A stretch of 22,806 nucleotides of DNA from a bacterium (GTDB taxonomy: Bacteria; Bacillota; Bacilli; Lactobacillales; Streptococcaceae): assembly GCA_905221455.1 (NCBI GenBank), contig CAJNDF010000013.1, positions 1 to 22,806 of the forward strand, in the 5' to 3' direction. Positions 14,690-22,729 of the stretch are shown here, piece by piece. How positions within the stretch are numbered: position 1 is the stretch's first letter; each line of letters opens with the position of its first letter. Under the pieces are notes generated by a model. It saw nothing but the letters and a program-made list of their open reading frames with translations, was not told the origin of the DNA and ran no database searches. The position numbers and the translations under genes are program-made.

Positions 14690-15373
14690 ATGTCCATTTT
14701 ATCCATTAGAAATATTTCAAAGTTTTACACTTTGGACGGTAAACATCAAGAGCAGGCTCTAAGAAATATAAACCTGCAGATTGCAAAAGGTAAAATTACA
14801 GCGATTTACGGTCCATCAGGCTGTGGCAAAACCAGTCTACTCAATATCATCAGCGGTTTAGATAGACAATATGAAGGAGATTTAGAGTTTAAAGGGGAAT
14901 CCCTCCGTGACTTATCAGAGATTGAACTAACTCAATTTCGTAAAGATAAGATTGGATTTGTGTTTCAAAACTTTAACCTCATTCCTCATCAGTCTGTCTT
15001 GGACAATGTCAAGCTACCTCTCTATGTCAAAGATTTATCTGACAGGGAGATGACAATGATTGCAAAGGAGCAATTAAGTAACTTAGGCATGGAGCCTTTT
15101 GTAGCTAAAAATGTTAAACAACTTTCTGGTGGGCAAAAGCAACGTGTAGCAATCGCGCGTGCACTGGTAAATCAGCCAGATATGATTGTAGCAGATGAGC
15201 CAACGGGTTCGCTGGATTCTCAATCCCAAGAAATGGTATTGGAAGTGTTTAAAAAATTAGCCCAAACAGGGAAAACAGTATTGATCGTAACCCATAATCC
15301 AGAGGTTGCTGAATATGCAGATGTGATTATCAAAATGAAGGATGGTGAAGTCGTTGAAGAAGTCAAAAAATAA
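14690..15373 (+). CDS. ABC transporter ATP-binding protein (MacB/LolD type)
   Basis: 227 residues from ATG 14690, which has AAGGGGG 5 bases upstream; an in-frame ATG at 14657 has none. All nucleotide-binding motifs are present: Walker A GPSGCGKTS (41-49), Q-loop in VFQNFNLIP, signature LSGGQ (145-149), Walker B MIVADEPTGSLD (165-176) and H-loop His202. The sequence style (ALRNINLQIAKGK, Q-loop and DEPTGSLDS) fits the LolD/MacB/FtsE group that pairs with FtsX-like permeases. Such pairs in Firmicutes often deal with antimicrobial peptides, lipids or peptide export, but the substrate is unknown. It forms an operon with the permease. Confidence 0.92.
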   Translation: MSILSIRNISKFYTLDGKHQEQALRNINLQIAKGKITAIYGPSGCGKTSLLNIISGLDRQYEGDLEFKGESLRDLSEIELTQFRKDKIGFVFQNFNLIPHQSVLDNVKLPLYVKDLSDREMTMIAKEQLSNLGMEPFVAKNVKQLSGGQKQRVAIARALVNQPDMIVADEPTGSLDSQSQEMVLEVFKKLAQTGKTVLIVTHNPEVAEYADVIIKMKDGEVVEEVKK

Positions 15374-15383
15374 AGGATTATCA

Positions 15384-16643
15384 TTGAAAAATAAATTCAA
15401 ACTTTCTTTAAATAACTTTCTGGAAAGAAAGTGGCGTAACCTATTGATTGCGCTAGCAACCTCAATCGGTTTTGTAGGAGTCTTAATTTCTTTCGGCTTG
15501 GGAAATGCATTGATTTCGATGATTGATGAAAATACGAATGGAGGTCAAATCCCTTCTCAAGTTCAGATTGCTTTAAACACAAAAAATGTTGGACGAGGCT
15601 TTTTGAACCAAGATGATAAGAACTATATCACAGATACAGTTGGAAAAGAAGCTATTAAATATTTGGAGAGTCCTTTTGGGATGACCATGTCAAATATTAC
15701 GATAGATGGGCAAAAAATGGATCTGAGTCAAACGATGCCTTCTTATGCTCAAGTAGTGAGTCTCTATGAGGATACAAGTATCTCTGTTAGTAGTAATGAA
15801 AAGGACAAAGTGGTAGCTGGATCCCTCTATACTGATACAAATGAACAGGGCTTAACGATTCCAATCAGTTTACTAAAAAATTGGAATGAACAGACAGGAA
15901 ACAATCTGACGGCTAGTGATGTTATTGGCAAATCAGTTTCAGCCAGCATTGTAGAAAATGCTGCCGAAGCTAGCAAGACTGCTCAATTTCAAACAAAGAT
16001 TGTACGTGTAATCAATGATGAAGATGACATGGAGGACAGCAACAGTTTCATGCCGTCTCATCAAATGGAAACGATTTTGAAAGAGGCTGGATTTACAAAA
16101 GCTGTATCTTATTTTATCTTGGAACTCAAAGATCCATCACAGACAAAAACGGTAACAGAAGAATTGCAGAAAAACAAGAAGTATACTGTTCTTTCTCAAC
16201 AGAAGGTTCTTGATATTGTGATTACTTTTATTCGTGTCATTCAGGGATTGTTGATTGTACTTTCATCACAAGCTATTGTGGTAGCAGCGGTCATGATTGG
16301 TATCATTATTTACATCAATATTATGCAACGTTCTAAGGAAATAGGTGTCATGAAAGCAGTTGGTTATCAGAATCGTGATGTCAAAGGAATTTTTATTTAC
16401 GAGGCCATCTGGATTGTAGGAATCGCCTTGCTTCTGGCCTTTTTGGTAGCACAAGGAGTGGGAAGTTTGGCGAATGCGATTGTAAGTCACTTTTACCCAT
16501 CCATCACGAAGGTTTTTGAATTAAATTTGTTATCTGTTTTAGGAACTCTAGCTTTCGCTCTATTACTTGGTTATGTCTCAGCCTACTTCCCAGCGCGTAA
16601 AATTAGTAAAATGGATCCTGTAGAATCGTTACGCTATGAATAG
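15384..16643 (+). CDS. ABC transporter permease (FtsX/MacB type)
   Basis: 419 residues from the TTG at 15384, preceded by AAAGGA (15372-15377) at a spacing of 6. An ATG at 15342 would give 433 residues, overlapping the ATPase gene, but has only a poor binding site. Topology is typical of MacB/FtsX: one N-terminal membrane segment (LLIALATSIGFVGVLISFGLG), an extracellular domain of about 220 residues, then three C-terminal segments. The conserved cytoplasmic loop RSKEIGVMKAVGYQNRDV and the ending ARKISKMDPVESLRYE are family hallmarks. One ATPase plus one permease would work as a homodimer. It acts with the upstream ATPase, probably under the ComR-like regulator. Confidence 0.9.
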   Translation: MKNKFKLSLNNFLERKWRNLLIALATSIGFVGVLISFGLGNALISMIDENTNGGQIPSQVQIALNTKNVGRGFLNQDDKNYITDTVGKEAIKYLESPFGMTMSNITIDGQKMDLSQTMPSYAQVVSLYEDTSISVSSNEKDKVVAGSLYTDTNEQGLTIPISLLKNWNEQTGNNLTASDVIGKSVSASIVENAAEASKTAQFQTKIVRVINDEDDMEDSNSFMPSHQMETILKEAGFTKAVSYFILELKDPSQTKTVTEELQKNKKYTVLSQQKVLDIVITFIRVIQGLLIVLSSQAIVVAAVMIGIIIYINIMQRSKEIGVMKAVGYQNRDVKGIFIYEAIWIVGIALLLAFLVAQGVGSLANAIVSHFYPSITKVFELNLLSVLGTLAFALLLGYVSAYFPARKISKMDPVESLRYE

Positions 16644-16704
16644 TAAGGGATTCCTTGATTTACAGTTAAAAAAAGAAACTAACATAGAAAAACAATGCCC
16701 GTAC

Positions 16705-16733
16705 TTGCAATTCAACTCAAATAGTTATATAAT
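16705..16733 (+). promoter_or_regulatory. Promoter of gapA
   Basis: TTGCAA (16705-16710), a 17-base spacer and TATAAT (16728-16733). The leader would be about 80 bases. Confidence 0.75.
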
Positions 16734-16819
16734 AGGTTTGTTGAAAGGTGATTTGTAGTGATTCAAGTTACTCTTTTCACAATAAAAATTTCATGATTTT
16801 CATAAGGAGGAAATCACTA

Positions 16820-17830
16820 ATGGTAGTTAAAGTTGGTATTAACGGTTTCGGACGTATCGGTCGTCTTGCTTTCCGTCGTATCCAAAACGTAGAAGGTGTT
16901 GAAGTTACTCGCATCAACGACCTTACAGATCCAGTTATGCTTGCACACTTGTTGAAATACGACACAACTCAAGGTCGTTTCGACGGTACTGTTGAAGTTA
17001 AAGAAGGTGGATTCGAAGTTAACGGTAAATTCGTTAAAGTTTCTGCTGAACGTGATCCAGAACAAATCGACTGGGCTAACGACGGTGTAGACATCGTTCT
17101 TGAAGCAACTGGTTTCTTTGCTACTAAAGCAGCTGCTGAAAAACACTTGCACGCTGGTGGTGCTAAGAAAGTTGTTATCACTGCTCCTGGTGGATCAGAT
17201 GTTAAAACAGTTGTATTTAACACTAACCATGACGTTCTTGATGGTACTGAAACAGTTATCTCAGGTGCTTCATGTACTACAAACTGTTTGGCTCCAATGG
17301 CTAAAGCTCTTCATGATAACTTCGGTATCGTTGAAGGTTTGATGACTACTATCCACGGTTACACTGGTGACCAAATGGTTCTTGATGGACCACACCGTAA
17401 AGGTGACCTTCGCCGTGCTCGTGCTGCTGCAGCTAACATCGTTCCTAACTCAACTGGTGCTGCTAAAGCAATCGGTTTGGTTATCCCTGAATTGAACGGT
17501 AAATTGGATGGAGCTGCTCAACGTGTTCCTGTTCCAACAGGTTCTGTAACTGAATTGGTAGCAGTTCTTGAAAAGAACGTTACTGTTGATGAAGTGAACG
17601 CAGCTATGAAAGCAGCTTCAAACGAATCATACGGTTACACAGAAGATCCAATCGTATCTTCAGATATCGTAGGTATGTCTTACGGTTCATTGTTTGACGC
17701 AACTCAAACTAAAGTTCTTGACGTTGACGGTAAACAATTGGTTAAAGTTGTATCATGGTACGACAACGAAATGTCATACACTGCACAACTTGTTCGTACT
17801 CTTGAATACTTTGCAAAAATCGCTAAATAA
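16820..17830 (+). CDS. gapA: Glyceraldehyde-3-phosphate dehydrogenase
   Basis: NAD-dependent glycolytic enzyme making 1,3-bisphosphoglycerate; in streptococci it is also found on the cell surface as a plasminogen-binding protein. The 336-residue protein has the Rossmann motif [11 protein letters not shown] at residues 4-14 and the catalytic Cys152 in [12 protein letters not shown], with HGYTGDQ and the WYDNEMSYT ending all intact. ATG 16820 is chosen because AAGGAGG lies 9 bases upstream; the frame is open further 5' but without a binding site. Codon use is strongly biased towards GTT, GCT, CGT and AAC/GAC, as expected for a very highly expressed gene. It has its own promoter and terminator. 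Confidence 0.98.
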   Translation: MVVKVGINGFGRIGRLAFRRIQNVEGVEVTRINDLTDPVMLAHLLKYDTTQGRFDGTVEVKEGGFEVNGKFVKVSAERDPEQIDWANDGVDIVLEATGFFATKAAAEKHLHAGGAKKVVITAPGGSDVKTVVFNTNHDVLDGTETVISGASCTTNCLAPMAKALHDNFGIVEGLMTTIHGYTGDQMVLDGPHRKGDLRRARAAAANIVPNSTGAAKAIGLVIPELNGKLDGAAQRVPVPTGSVTELVAVLEKNVTVDEVNAAMKAASNESYGYTEDPIVSSDIVGMSYGSLFDATQTKVLDVDGKQLVKVVSWYDNEMSYTAQLVRTLEYFAKIAK

Positions 17831-17844
17831 TTCTTGAGTCGATA

Positions 17845-17872
17845 AAAAGCAAGGCCTCTTGGTCTTGCTTTT
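17845..17872 (+). terminator. Terminator of gapA
   Basis: AAAAGCAAGGCC (17845-17856) pairs with GGTCTTGCTTTT (17861-17872, one G-U) around TCTT. Confidence 0.9.
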
Positions 17873-17884
17873 CTTATATGGAAA

Positions 17885-17914
17885 AATGGATGACGGAATC
17901 ATCCATTCTTTTTT
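17885..17914. terminator. Bidirectional terminator between gapA and the convergent rluD-like gene
   Basis: AATGGATGA (17885-17893) and TCATCCATT (17899-17907) form a perfect 9-bp stem around CGGAA. T tracts stand on the plus strand (17909-17914) and, through AAAAA at 17882-17886, on the minus strand. The stop codon of the minus-strand gene is inside the stem. Confidence 0.85.
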
Positions 17915-18774
17915 AATTCTTTTTCAAAGGTATCTGAAAGGGTAGTGAAAGTTAATTTCTCTAATGTAAGCGGATGGGTAAAGGAAAGTCGGAAGGCCTG
18001 AAGCATAAGTCGACTTGATTTTGATTTACTGTTATAGAGAGGGTCACCCAAGATAGGAAAGTTATGATGAGAAAGGTGGACACGTATTTGATGGGTTCGT
18101 CCTGTTTTTAGTTTGCAACGAACAAGAGCTGTTTTGTTTGGAAATTGCTTTAATCTGCTTACATGCGTTTCCGCATATTGCCCATTTTTTGTATCAACTA
18201 TTCGTTTTCTGCGATTATGGCGATCACGTCCGATTTTGTCCTTGAAAACAAGCTCTTTGCTGTTGATATTTCCATCAACAAGGGCCCAATATTCCCTAGA
18301 AATCTCTTTTTTCTCCAATAAGCGATTGAGAATAGGTAGGATAAAAGGATTTTTAGCGAAGAGAACTAAACCGCTGGTTTCCATGTCTAGACGATGAACG
18401 ACATAACAGGTTTGGCCAACGTAGGCACTGACATGGTTGAGAAGGGCAATTTCATTTGGTTGATTACCATGCGTTTTCATACCCTCAGGTTTGTTTACAA
18501 TAATCAAGTGTTGATCTTGATAAACTTCCTGAACTAAGTCTGGGTCGCCCCAAGGGATTGTCTTTTTGGGATAATCTTCCTCGTCAAAAGTTAATTGGCA
18601 AACATCTCCAGGATTTACCATCTCGTTCCAGTGAACTTCTTTTTGATTTATCAAAATATGTTTCTTGACTCTCAAAAAATGCCGGATTTTTCTAGGAATG
18701 AGGAGTTGCTCTTCTAGTAATTGCTTCACCGTCATTTGAGGTAAAGAGGCGGGTAATGTAAATGTGAATTTCAT
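17899..18774 (-). CDS. RluD-family ribosomal RNA pseudouridine synthase
   Basis: 291 residues. An N-terminal S4-like RNA-binding domain (about 1-65; LLIPRKIRHFLRVKKHILINQK) precedes the pseudouridine synthase domain. The catalytic aspartate is Asp130 in the motif VVHRLDMETSGL, and the family's C-terminal motif LKTGRTHQIRVHLSHHNFPILGDPLY is intact. It would convert uridine to pseudouridine in 23S rRNA (RluA/C/D group); the exact site cannot be told from sequence. The ATG has no ribosome-binding site, while an extended -10 ends 6 bases before it, so the mRNA is predicted to be leaderless. It is divergent from pbp2A and convergent with gapA. Confidence 0.92.
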   Translation of the reverse strand: MKFTFTLPASLPQMTVKQLLEEQLLIPRKIRHFLRVKKHILINQKEVHWNEMVNPGDVCQLTFDEEDYPKKTIPWGDPDLVQEVYQDQHLIIVNKPEGMKTHGNQPNEIALLNHVSAYVGQTCYVVHRLDMETSGLVLFAKNPFILPILNRLLEKKEISREYWALVDGNINSKELVFKDKIGRDRHNRRKRIVDTKNGQYAETHVSRLKQFPNKTALVRCKLKTGRTHQIRVHLSHHNFPILGDPLYNSKSKSSRLMLQAFRLSFTHPLTLEKLTFTTLSDTFEKELKKNG

Positions 18775-18780
18775 ACAGAT

Positions 18781-18789
18781 ATTGTAACA
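18781..18789 (-). promoter_or_regulatory. Extended -10 promoter of the rluD-like gene
   Basis: Reading the minus strand, TGTTACAAT ends 6 bases before the ATG, so transcription would begin at or next to the start codon. No clear -35 is seen. Confidence 0.6.
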
Positions 18790-18825
18790 AAAAAAGCCCT
18801 ATTTGGATAGGAAATAGCTAAATTC

Positions 18826-18854
18826 TTGTCTTCCTATGATGAAGATGATAAAAT
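18826..18854 (+). promoter_or_regulatory. Promoter of pbp2A
   Basis: TTGTCT (18826-18831), a 17-base spacer and TAAAAT (18849-18854) with TG at the extended position. The expected start point is at the ATG (18861). Confidence 0.65.
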
Positions 18855-18860
18855 AAACGC

Positions 18861-21056
18861 ATGAAATTAGATAAATTATTTGAGAAATTTCTTTCTCTTT
18901 TTAAAAAAGAAACAAGTGAATCAGAGAATTCGGGATCTACTAACTTGCGTCGTTCTCGCAGTGATAGAAAAAAATTAGCCCAAGTGGGTCCAATTCGAAA
19001 ATTCTGGCGTCGCTATCATCTAACAAAGATTGTTATTATACTAGGCTTGAGTGCAGGTTTGCTAGTCGGAACCTATTTGTTTGCTGTAGCCAAGTCAACC
19101 AATGTCAATGATTTGCAAAATGCCTTGAAAACTCGAACCCTCATTTTTGACCGTGAAGAAAAAGAGGCAGGTGCCTTGTCTGGCCAAAAGGGAACCTACG
19201 TTGAACTGACTGACATCGGTAAAAACTTGCAGAATGCTGTTATTGCGACAGAAGACCGTTCTTTCTATAAAAATGACGGGATTAACTATGGCCGTTTCTT
19301 CTTGGCTATTGTCACTGCTGGACGTTCAGGCGGTGGTTCTACTATTACCCAACAGCTGGCTAAAAATGCCTATTTGTCACAGGATCAAACCGTTGAGAGA
19401 AAAGCGAAAGAATTTTTCTTGGCTTTAGAATTGACTAAAAAATATAGCAAGGATCAGATTCTAACTATGTACCTTAACAACGCCTATTTTGGAAATGGTG
19501 TGTGGGGTGTAGAAGATGCGAGTAAGAAATACTTTGGAGTTTCTGCATCAGAAGTGAGTTTGGATCAAGCTGCGACTCTGGCAGGGATGCTGAAGGGACC
19601 GGAATTGTATAATCCTTTGAATTCTGTAGAAGATTCTACTAATCGTCGCGATACTGTTTTGCAAAATATGGTTGCAGCGGGTTATATTGATAAAAACCAA
19701 GAAACCGAAGCTGCTGAAGTTGATATGACTTCGCAATTGCAAGATAAGTATGAAGGAAAAATTTCAGATTACCGTTACCCCTCTTATTTTGACGCGGTGG
19801 TTAATGAAGCCGTTTCTAAGTATAATCTAACAGAGGAAGAAATCGTAAATAATGGCTACCGCATTTACACAGAGCTGGACCAAAACTACCAAGCAAATAT
19901 GCAGGTTGTCTATGAAAACACCTCACTATTTCCGAGGGCAGAAGATGGAACATTTGCTCAATCAGGAAGTGTAGCTCTCGAACCGAAAACAGGGGGAGTT
20001 CGTGGGGTTGTCGGTCAAGTTGCTGACAATGATAAAACTGGATTCCGTAATTTTAACTATGCAACCCAATCAAAACGTAGCCCTGGCTCTACAATTAAGC
20101 CTTTAGTTGTTTATACGCCAGCAGTTGAGGCAGGTTGGGCTTTGAACAAGCAGTTGGATAACCATACCATGCAGTATGACAGCTATAAGGTAGATAACTA
20201 TGCAGGAATCAAAAAGAGTCGAGAAGTTCCCATGTATCAAGCCTTGGCAGAATCGCTTAATCTACCTGCTGTTGCCACCGTTAATGATTTGGGTGTTGAT
20301 AAAGCTTTTGAGTCAGGAGAAAAATTTGGACTCAACATGGAAAAAGTCGACCGTGTTCTTGGTGTCGCCTTGGGAAGCGGTGTTGAAACCAATCCTCTGC
20401 AAATGGCTCAAGCATATGCTGCCTTTGCAAATGAAGGTTTAATGCCTGAAGCTCATTTTATTAGTAGAATTGAAAATGCTAGCGGGCAGGTTATTGCAAG
20501 CCATAAAAATTCACAAAAACGGGTGATTGATAAGTCTGTAGCTGATAAGATGACCAGTATGATGTTGGGGACATTTACAAACGGAACAGGTATTAGTTCA
20601 TCTCCCGCAGACTATGTTATGGCAGGAAAAACTGGGACAACTGAAGCAGTTTTCAATCCTGAATATACAAGTGACCAGTGGGTGATTGGTTATACACCTG
20701 ATGTGGTGATTAGTCATTGGCTTGGTTTCCCGACCACTGATGAAAACCACTATTTAGCAGGTTCTACATCAAACGGTGCAGCCCATGTCTTTAGGAATAT
20801 TGCGAATACCATTTTACCTTATACACCAGGAAGTACCTTTACAATTGAAAATGCCTATAAGCAAAATGGAATTGCACCAGCTAATACACGTGCTCGAGTA
20901 CAGAGCAATGAAACTAATCAGACTGATGATACTCTATCTGATATTAGAAGTCGTGCTCAAAATCTAGTAGATGAGGCTAGTCGTGCTATATCGGATGCGA
21001 AGATTAAGGAAAAGGCTCAAACAATATGGGATTCGGTAGTCAATCTATTTCGTTAA
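18861..21056 (+). CDS. pbp2A: Class A penicillin-binding protein 2a
   Basis: Bifunctional peptidoglycan glycosyltransferase and transpeptidase, 731 residues as in pneumococcus. A basic cytoplasmic N-terminus (1-55) precedes one membrane anchor (KIVIILGLSAGLLVGTYLFAV, about 56-76). The GT51 domain follows with catalytic Glu131 in ATEDRSFY and the motifs GGSTITQQLAKN and RKAKEFFLALELTKKYSK. The transpeptidase domain has S410-TIK413, S465-LN467 and K590-TG592. The C-terminus is a Ser/Asn/Gln-rich tail with a final helix. No ribosome-binding site precedes the ATG; the promoter geometry predicts leaderless mRNA. The neighbourhood pbp2A-rpmG-secE-nusG matches pneumococcus. None of the active-site motifs shows an obvious beta-lactam resistance substitution, though this cannot be excluded by eye. 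Confidence 0.97.
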   Translation: MKLDKLFEKFLSLFKKETSESENSGSTNLRRSRSDRKKLAQVGPIRKFWRRYHLTKIVIILGLSAGLLVGTYLFAVAKSTNVNDLQNALKTRTLIFDREEKEAGALSGQKGTYVELTDIGKNLQNAVIATEDRSFYKNDGINYGRFFLAIVTAGRSGGGSTITQQLAKNAYLSQDQTVERKAKEFFLALELTKKYSKDQILTMYLNNAYFGNGVWGVEDASKKYFGVSASEVSLDQAATLAGMLKGPELYNPLNSVEDSTNRRDTVLQNMVAAGYIDKNQETEAAEVDMTSQLQDKYEGKISDYRYPSYFDAVVNEAVSKYNLTEEEIVNNGYRIYTELDQNYQANMQVVYENTSLFPRAEDGTFAQSGSVALEPKTGGVRGVVGQVADNDKTGFRNFNYATQSKRSPGSTIKPLVVYTPAVEAGWALNKQLDNHTMQYDSYKVDNYAGIKKSREVPMYQALAESLNLPAVATVNDLGVDKAFESGEKFGLNMEKVDRVLGVALGSGVETNPLQMAQAYAAFANEGLMPEAHFISRIENASGQVIASHKNSQKRVIDKSVADKMTSMMLGTFTNGTGISSSPADYVMAGKTGTTEAVFNPEYTSDQWVIGYTPDVVISHWLGFPTTDENHYLAGSTSNGAAHVFRNIANTILPYTPGSTFTIENAYKQNGIAPANTRARVQSNETNQTDDTLSDIRSRAQNLVDEASRAISDAKIKEKAQTIWDSVVNLFR

Positions 21057-21061
21057 GATGC

Positions 21062-21090
21062 TTGTCAAAGCCTAGCTTTCTTGTTATAAT
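21062..21090 (+). promoter_or_regulatory. Promoter of rpmG-secE-nusG
   Basis: TTGTCA (21062-21067), a 17-base spacer and TATAAT (21085-21090) with TG at the extended position: a strong vegetative promoter directly after pbp2A. Confidence 0.82.
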
Positions 21091-21108
21091 AGATAAGATG
21101 GAGGCGTT

Positions 21109-21261
21109 ATGGCATTAAAAAAAGCAAGCCTAGCTTGTGCGGTTTGTGGTTCGAGAAACTATTCAATCAAGATCAGTGGAAACCCCAAGCCTACACGACT
21201 AGAAGTAAATAAATTTTGTAAGCATTGTGGCAAGTACACTACACACAGAGAAACGAGATAG
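21109..21261 (+). CDS. rpmG: 50S ribosomal protein L33 (bL33), zinc-binding form
   Basis: A 50-residue basic protein with two CxxC pairs (CAVC and CKHC) that would bind one zinc ion, the C+ type of bL33. The ending KYTTHRETR is typical. TGGAGG stands 4 bases before the ATG. secE starts 9 bases after its stop, with secE's ribosome-binding site overlapping the stop codon, so the two are translationally linked. Confidence 0.95.
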   Translation: MALKKASLACAVCGSRNYSIKISGNPKPTRLEVNKFCKHCGKYTTHRETR

Positions 21262-21270
21262 GAGAGAGCG

Positions 21271-21447
21271 ATGCGTTTTATTGGAGATATTTTTAGACTT
21301 CTTAAAGACACAACATGGCCAACTCGCAAGGAAAGCTGGAGAGATTTTCGTTCTATCATGGAATACACTGCTTTCTTTGTAGTAATTATTTACATTTTTG
21401 ACCAGTTGATTGTTTCAGGTTTGATTCGATTTATTAACATTTTTTAG
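21271..21447 (+). CDS. secE: Preprotein translocase subunit SecE
   Basis: 58 residues, the short Gram-positive form. An amphipathic N-terminal helix with the conserved TTWPTRKE motif (residues 14-21) leads into a single membrane segment (AFFVVIIYIFDQLIVSGLI). It clamps SecY in the translocon. AGGAGA precedes the ATG. It sits in the conserved rpmG-secE-nusG cluster. Confidence 0.95.
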   Translation: MRFIGDIFRLLKDTTWPTRKESWRDFRSIMEYTAFFVVIIYIFDQLIVSGLIRFINIF

Positions 21448-21501
21448 AAGGTTAGTGGAGTTATTTACTCTAGAGATCTTCTATTTATGAAAGGAAATAT
21501 C

Positions 21502-22038
21502 ATGGATAGTTTTGATAAAGGGTGGTTTGTTTTACAAACTTATTCTGGTTATGAAAATAAGGTAAAAGAAAATCTATTACAACGTGCACAAACCTACAAT
21601 ATGTTGGATAATATTCTACGCGTTGAAATTCCAACACAAACTGTGCAAGTTGAAAAAAATGGAAAGAGAAAAGAAGTAGAAGAAAATCGCTTTCCAGGTT
21701 ATGTTCTTGTAGAAATGATCATGACAGATGAAGCTTGGTTTGTTGTTCGAAACACACCAAATGTTACAGGATTTGTCGGATCACACGGGAACAGATCAAA
21801 ACCGACTCCATTATTGGAACAAGAAATTCGTGACATTTTGGTATCTATGGGACAAACTGTTCAAGAATTTGATTTCGATGTTGAGGTTGGTCAAACCGTA
21901 CGTATTATTGATGGTGCTTTTGCAGACTACACTGGTAAGATTACAGAAATTGATAATAACAAAGTGAAAATGATTATCTCTATGTTTGGTAATGACACAG
22001 TTGCAGAAGTAAACCTAAACCAAATTGCAGAATTGTAA
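21502..22038 (+). CDS. nusG: Transcription termination/antitermination factor NusG
   Basis: 178 residues. The N-terminal NGN domain (KGWFVLQTYSGYENKVKENL; FPGYVLVEM; WFVVRNTPNVTGFVG) binds RNA polymerase across the cleft. The C-terminal KOW domain (VGQTVRIIDGAFADYTGKI) contacts Rho or the ribosomal protein S10. ATG 21502 is chosen because AAAGGA (21490-21495) is 6 bases upstream; an in-frame ATG at 21487 would overlap that site. It is the last gene of the rpmG-secE-nusG unit and is followed by a strong terminator. Confidence 0.96.
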   Translation: MDSFDKGWFVLQTYSGYENKVKENLLQRAQTYNMLDNILRVEIPTQTVQVEKNGKRKEVEENRFPGYVLVEMIMTDEAWFVVRNTPNVTGFVGSHGNRSKPTPLLEQEIRDILVSMGQTVQEFDFDVEVGQTVRIIDGAFADYTGKITEIDNNKVKMIISMFGNDTVAEVNLNQIAEL

Positions 22039-22041
22039 CCC

Positions 22042-22066
22042 AAAGAGAGGCAAGGCCTCTCTTTTT
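22042..22066 (+). terminator. Terminator of nusG
   Basis: AAAGAGAGGC (22042-22051) pairs with GCCTCTCTTT (22055-22064) around a 3-base loop, followed by T residues. Confidence 0.93.
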
Positions 22067-22068
22067 GT

Positions 22069-22136
22069 GCAGTTGAGGCAGTGTAGGGAACAGAATGGCT
22101 GAAATGTGCTAAAAGTGTTTCTGAATCTGTTAGACT
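22069..22136 (+). promoter_or_regulatory. Candidate ComE-regulated promoter of comX
   Basis: GCAGTTGAG (22069-22077) matches a ComE repeat (ACAGTTGAG) at 8 of 9. Twelve bases later stands a much weaker copy, ACAGAATGG (22090-22098). TGTTAGACT (22128-22136) could be the -10. The spacing to that -10 puts the repeats at about -74 to -45, as in the comCDE promoter. The second repeat is poor, so the assignment is tentative. Confidence 0.45.
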
Positions 22137-22157
22137 GTAAACAGAAAGGGGAAGATT

Positions 22158-22637
22158 ATGCTTAAAGAATTGTATGAAGAAGTGCAGGGGATTGTATATA
22201 AGTGTAGAAATGAATATTATCTTCATTTATGGGAGCTATCGGATTGGGATCAAGAGGGAATGATATGCCTACATGAATTAATCAGTAGAGAAGAAGGTTT
22301 GGTAGAAGATATCCCTCGTTTAAGGAAATATTTCAAAACCAAGTTCCGAAATCGAATTTTAGATTATCTCCGTAAACAAGAAAGCCAGAAGCGTAGATAT
22401 GATAAAGAACCTTATGAAGAAGTGGGTGAGATAAGTCATCGTATAAGTGAGGGAGGTCTCTGGCTAGATGACTATTATCTCTTCCATGAAACACTAAGAG
22501 ATTATAGAAGGAAACAAACTAAAGAACAACAAGAAGAGTTAGAACGCGTCTTAAGATATGAACGTTTCCTAGGGCGTCAAAGAGTTCTAAGGGACTTGCG
22601 TATTGTGTTTAAAGAGTTTGATATCTGTAGCCGGTAA
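22158..22637 (+). CDS. comX: Competence-specific sigma factor ComX (SigX)
   Basis: Alternative sigma factor that directs RNA polymerase to cin-box promoters (TACGAATA) of late competence genes. The 159 residues match pneumococcal ComX length and sequence as I remember it, including HLWELSDWDQEGM, RKYFKTKFRNRILDYLRKQ and EEVGEISHRISEGGLWLDDYYLF. AAAGGGGA lies 5 bases before the ATG. Pneumococcus has two near-identical copies, each beside a tRNA-Glu and rRNA operon; this one, downstream of nusG, holds the comX2 position. Expression is normally triggered by phosphorylated ComE. Confidence 0.95.
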   Translation: MLKELYEEVQGIVYKCRNEYYLHLWELSDWDQEGMICLHELISREEGLVEDIPRLRKYFKTKFRNRILDYLRKQESQKRRYDKEPYEEVGEISHRISEGGLWLDDYYLFHETLRDYRRKQTKEQQEELERVLRYERFLGRQRVLRDLRIVFKEFDICSR

Positions 22638-22676
22638 GAAGCTATGCAAAAAAAATGAAAAAATAGAAAAAAGGTG

Positions 22677-22704
22677 TTGACAAAAAAGAAAAAGCCGGTA
22701 TAAT
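22677..22704 (+). promoter_or_regulatory. rRNA/tRNA-type promoter
   Basis: A perfect TTGACA (22677-22682) and a perfect TATAAT (22699-22704) stand 16 bases apart, in front of the tRNA gene and probably an rRNA operon beyond the window. Confidence 0.9.
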
Positions 22705-22708
22705 AGTA

Positions 22709-22729
22709 AGAGTTGAAAACACCAACTCT
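22709..22729 (+). other. Leader hairpin abutting the tRNA 5' end
   Basis: AGAGTTG (22709-22715) pairs with CAACTCT (22723-22729) around AAAACAC. It ends exactly at the base before the mature tRNA, so it may present the leader to RNase P. Confidence 0.6.

Noticed and set aside
16748..16819. N-terminal extension of GapA
   Set aside because: The added residues are unlike any GAPDH, and AAGGAGG points clearly to ATG 16820.
22138..22157. Riboswitch or attenuator before comX
   Set aside because: The leader is too short and shows only a ribosome-binding site.
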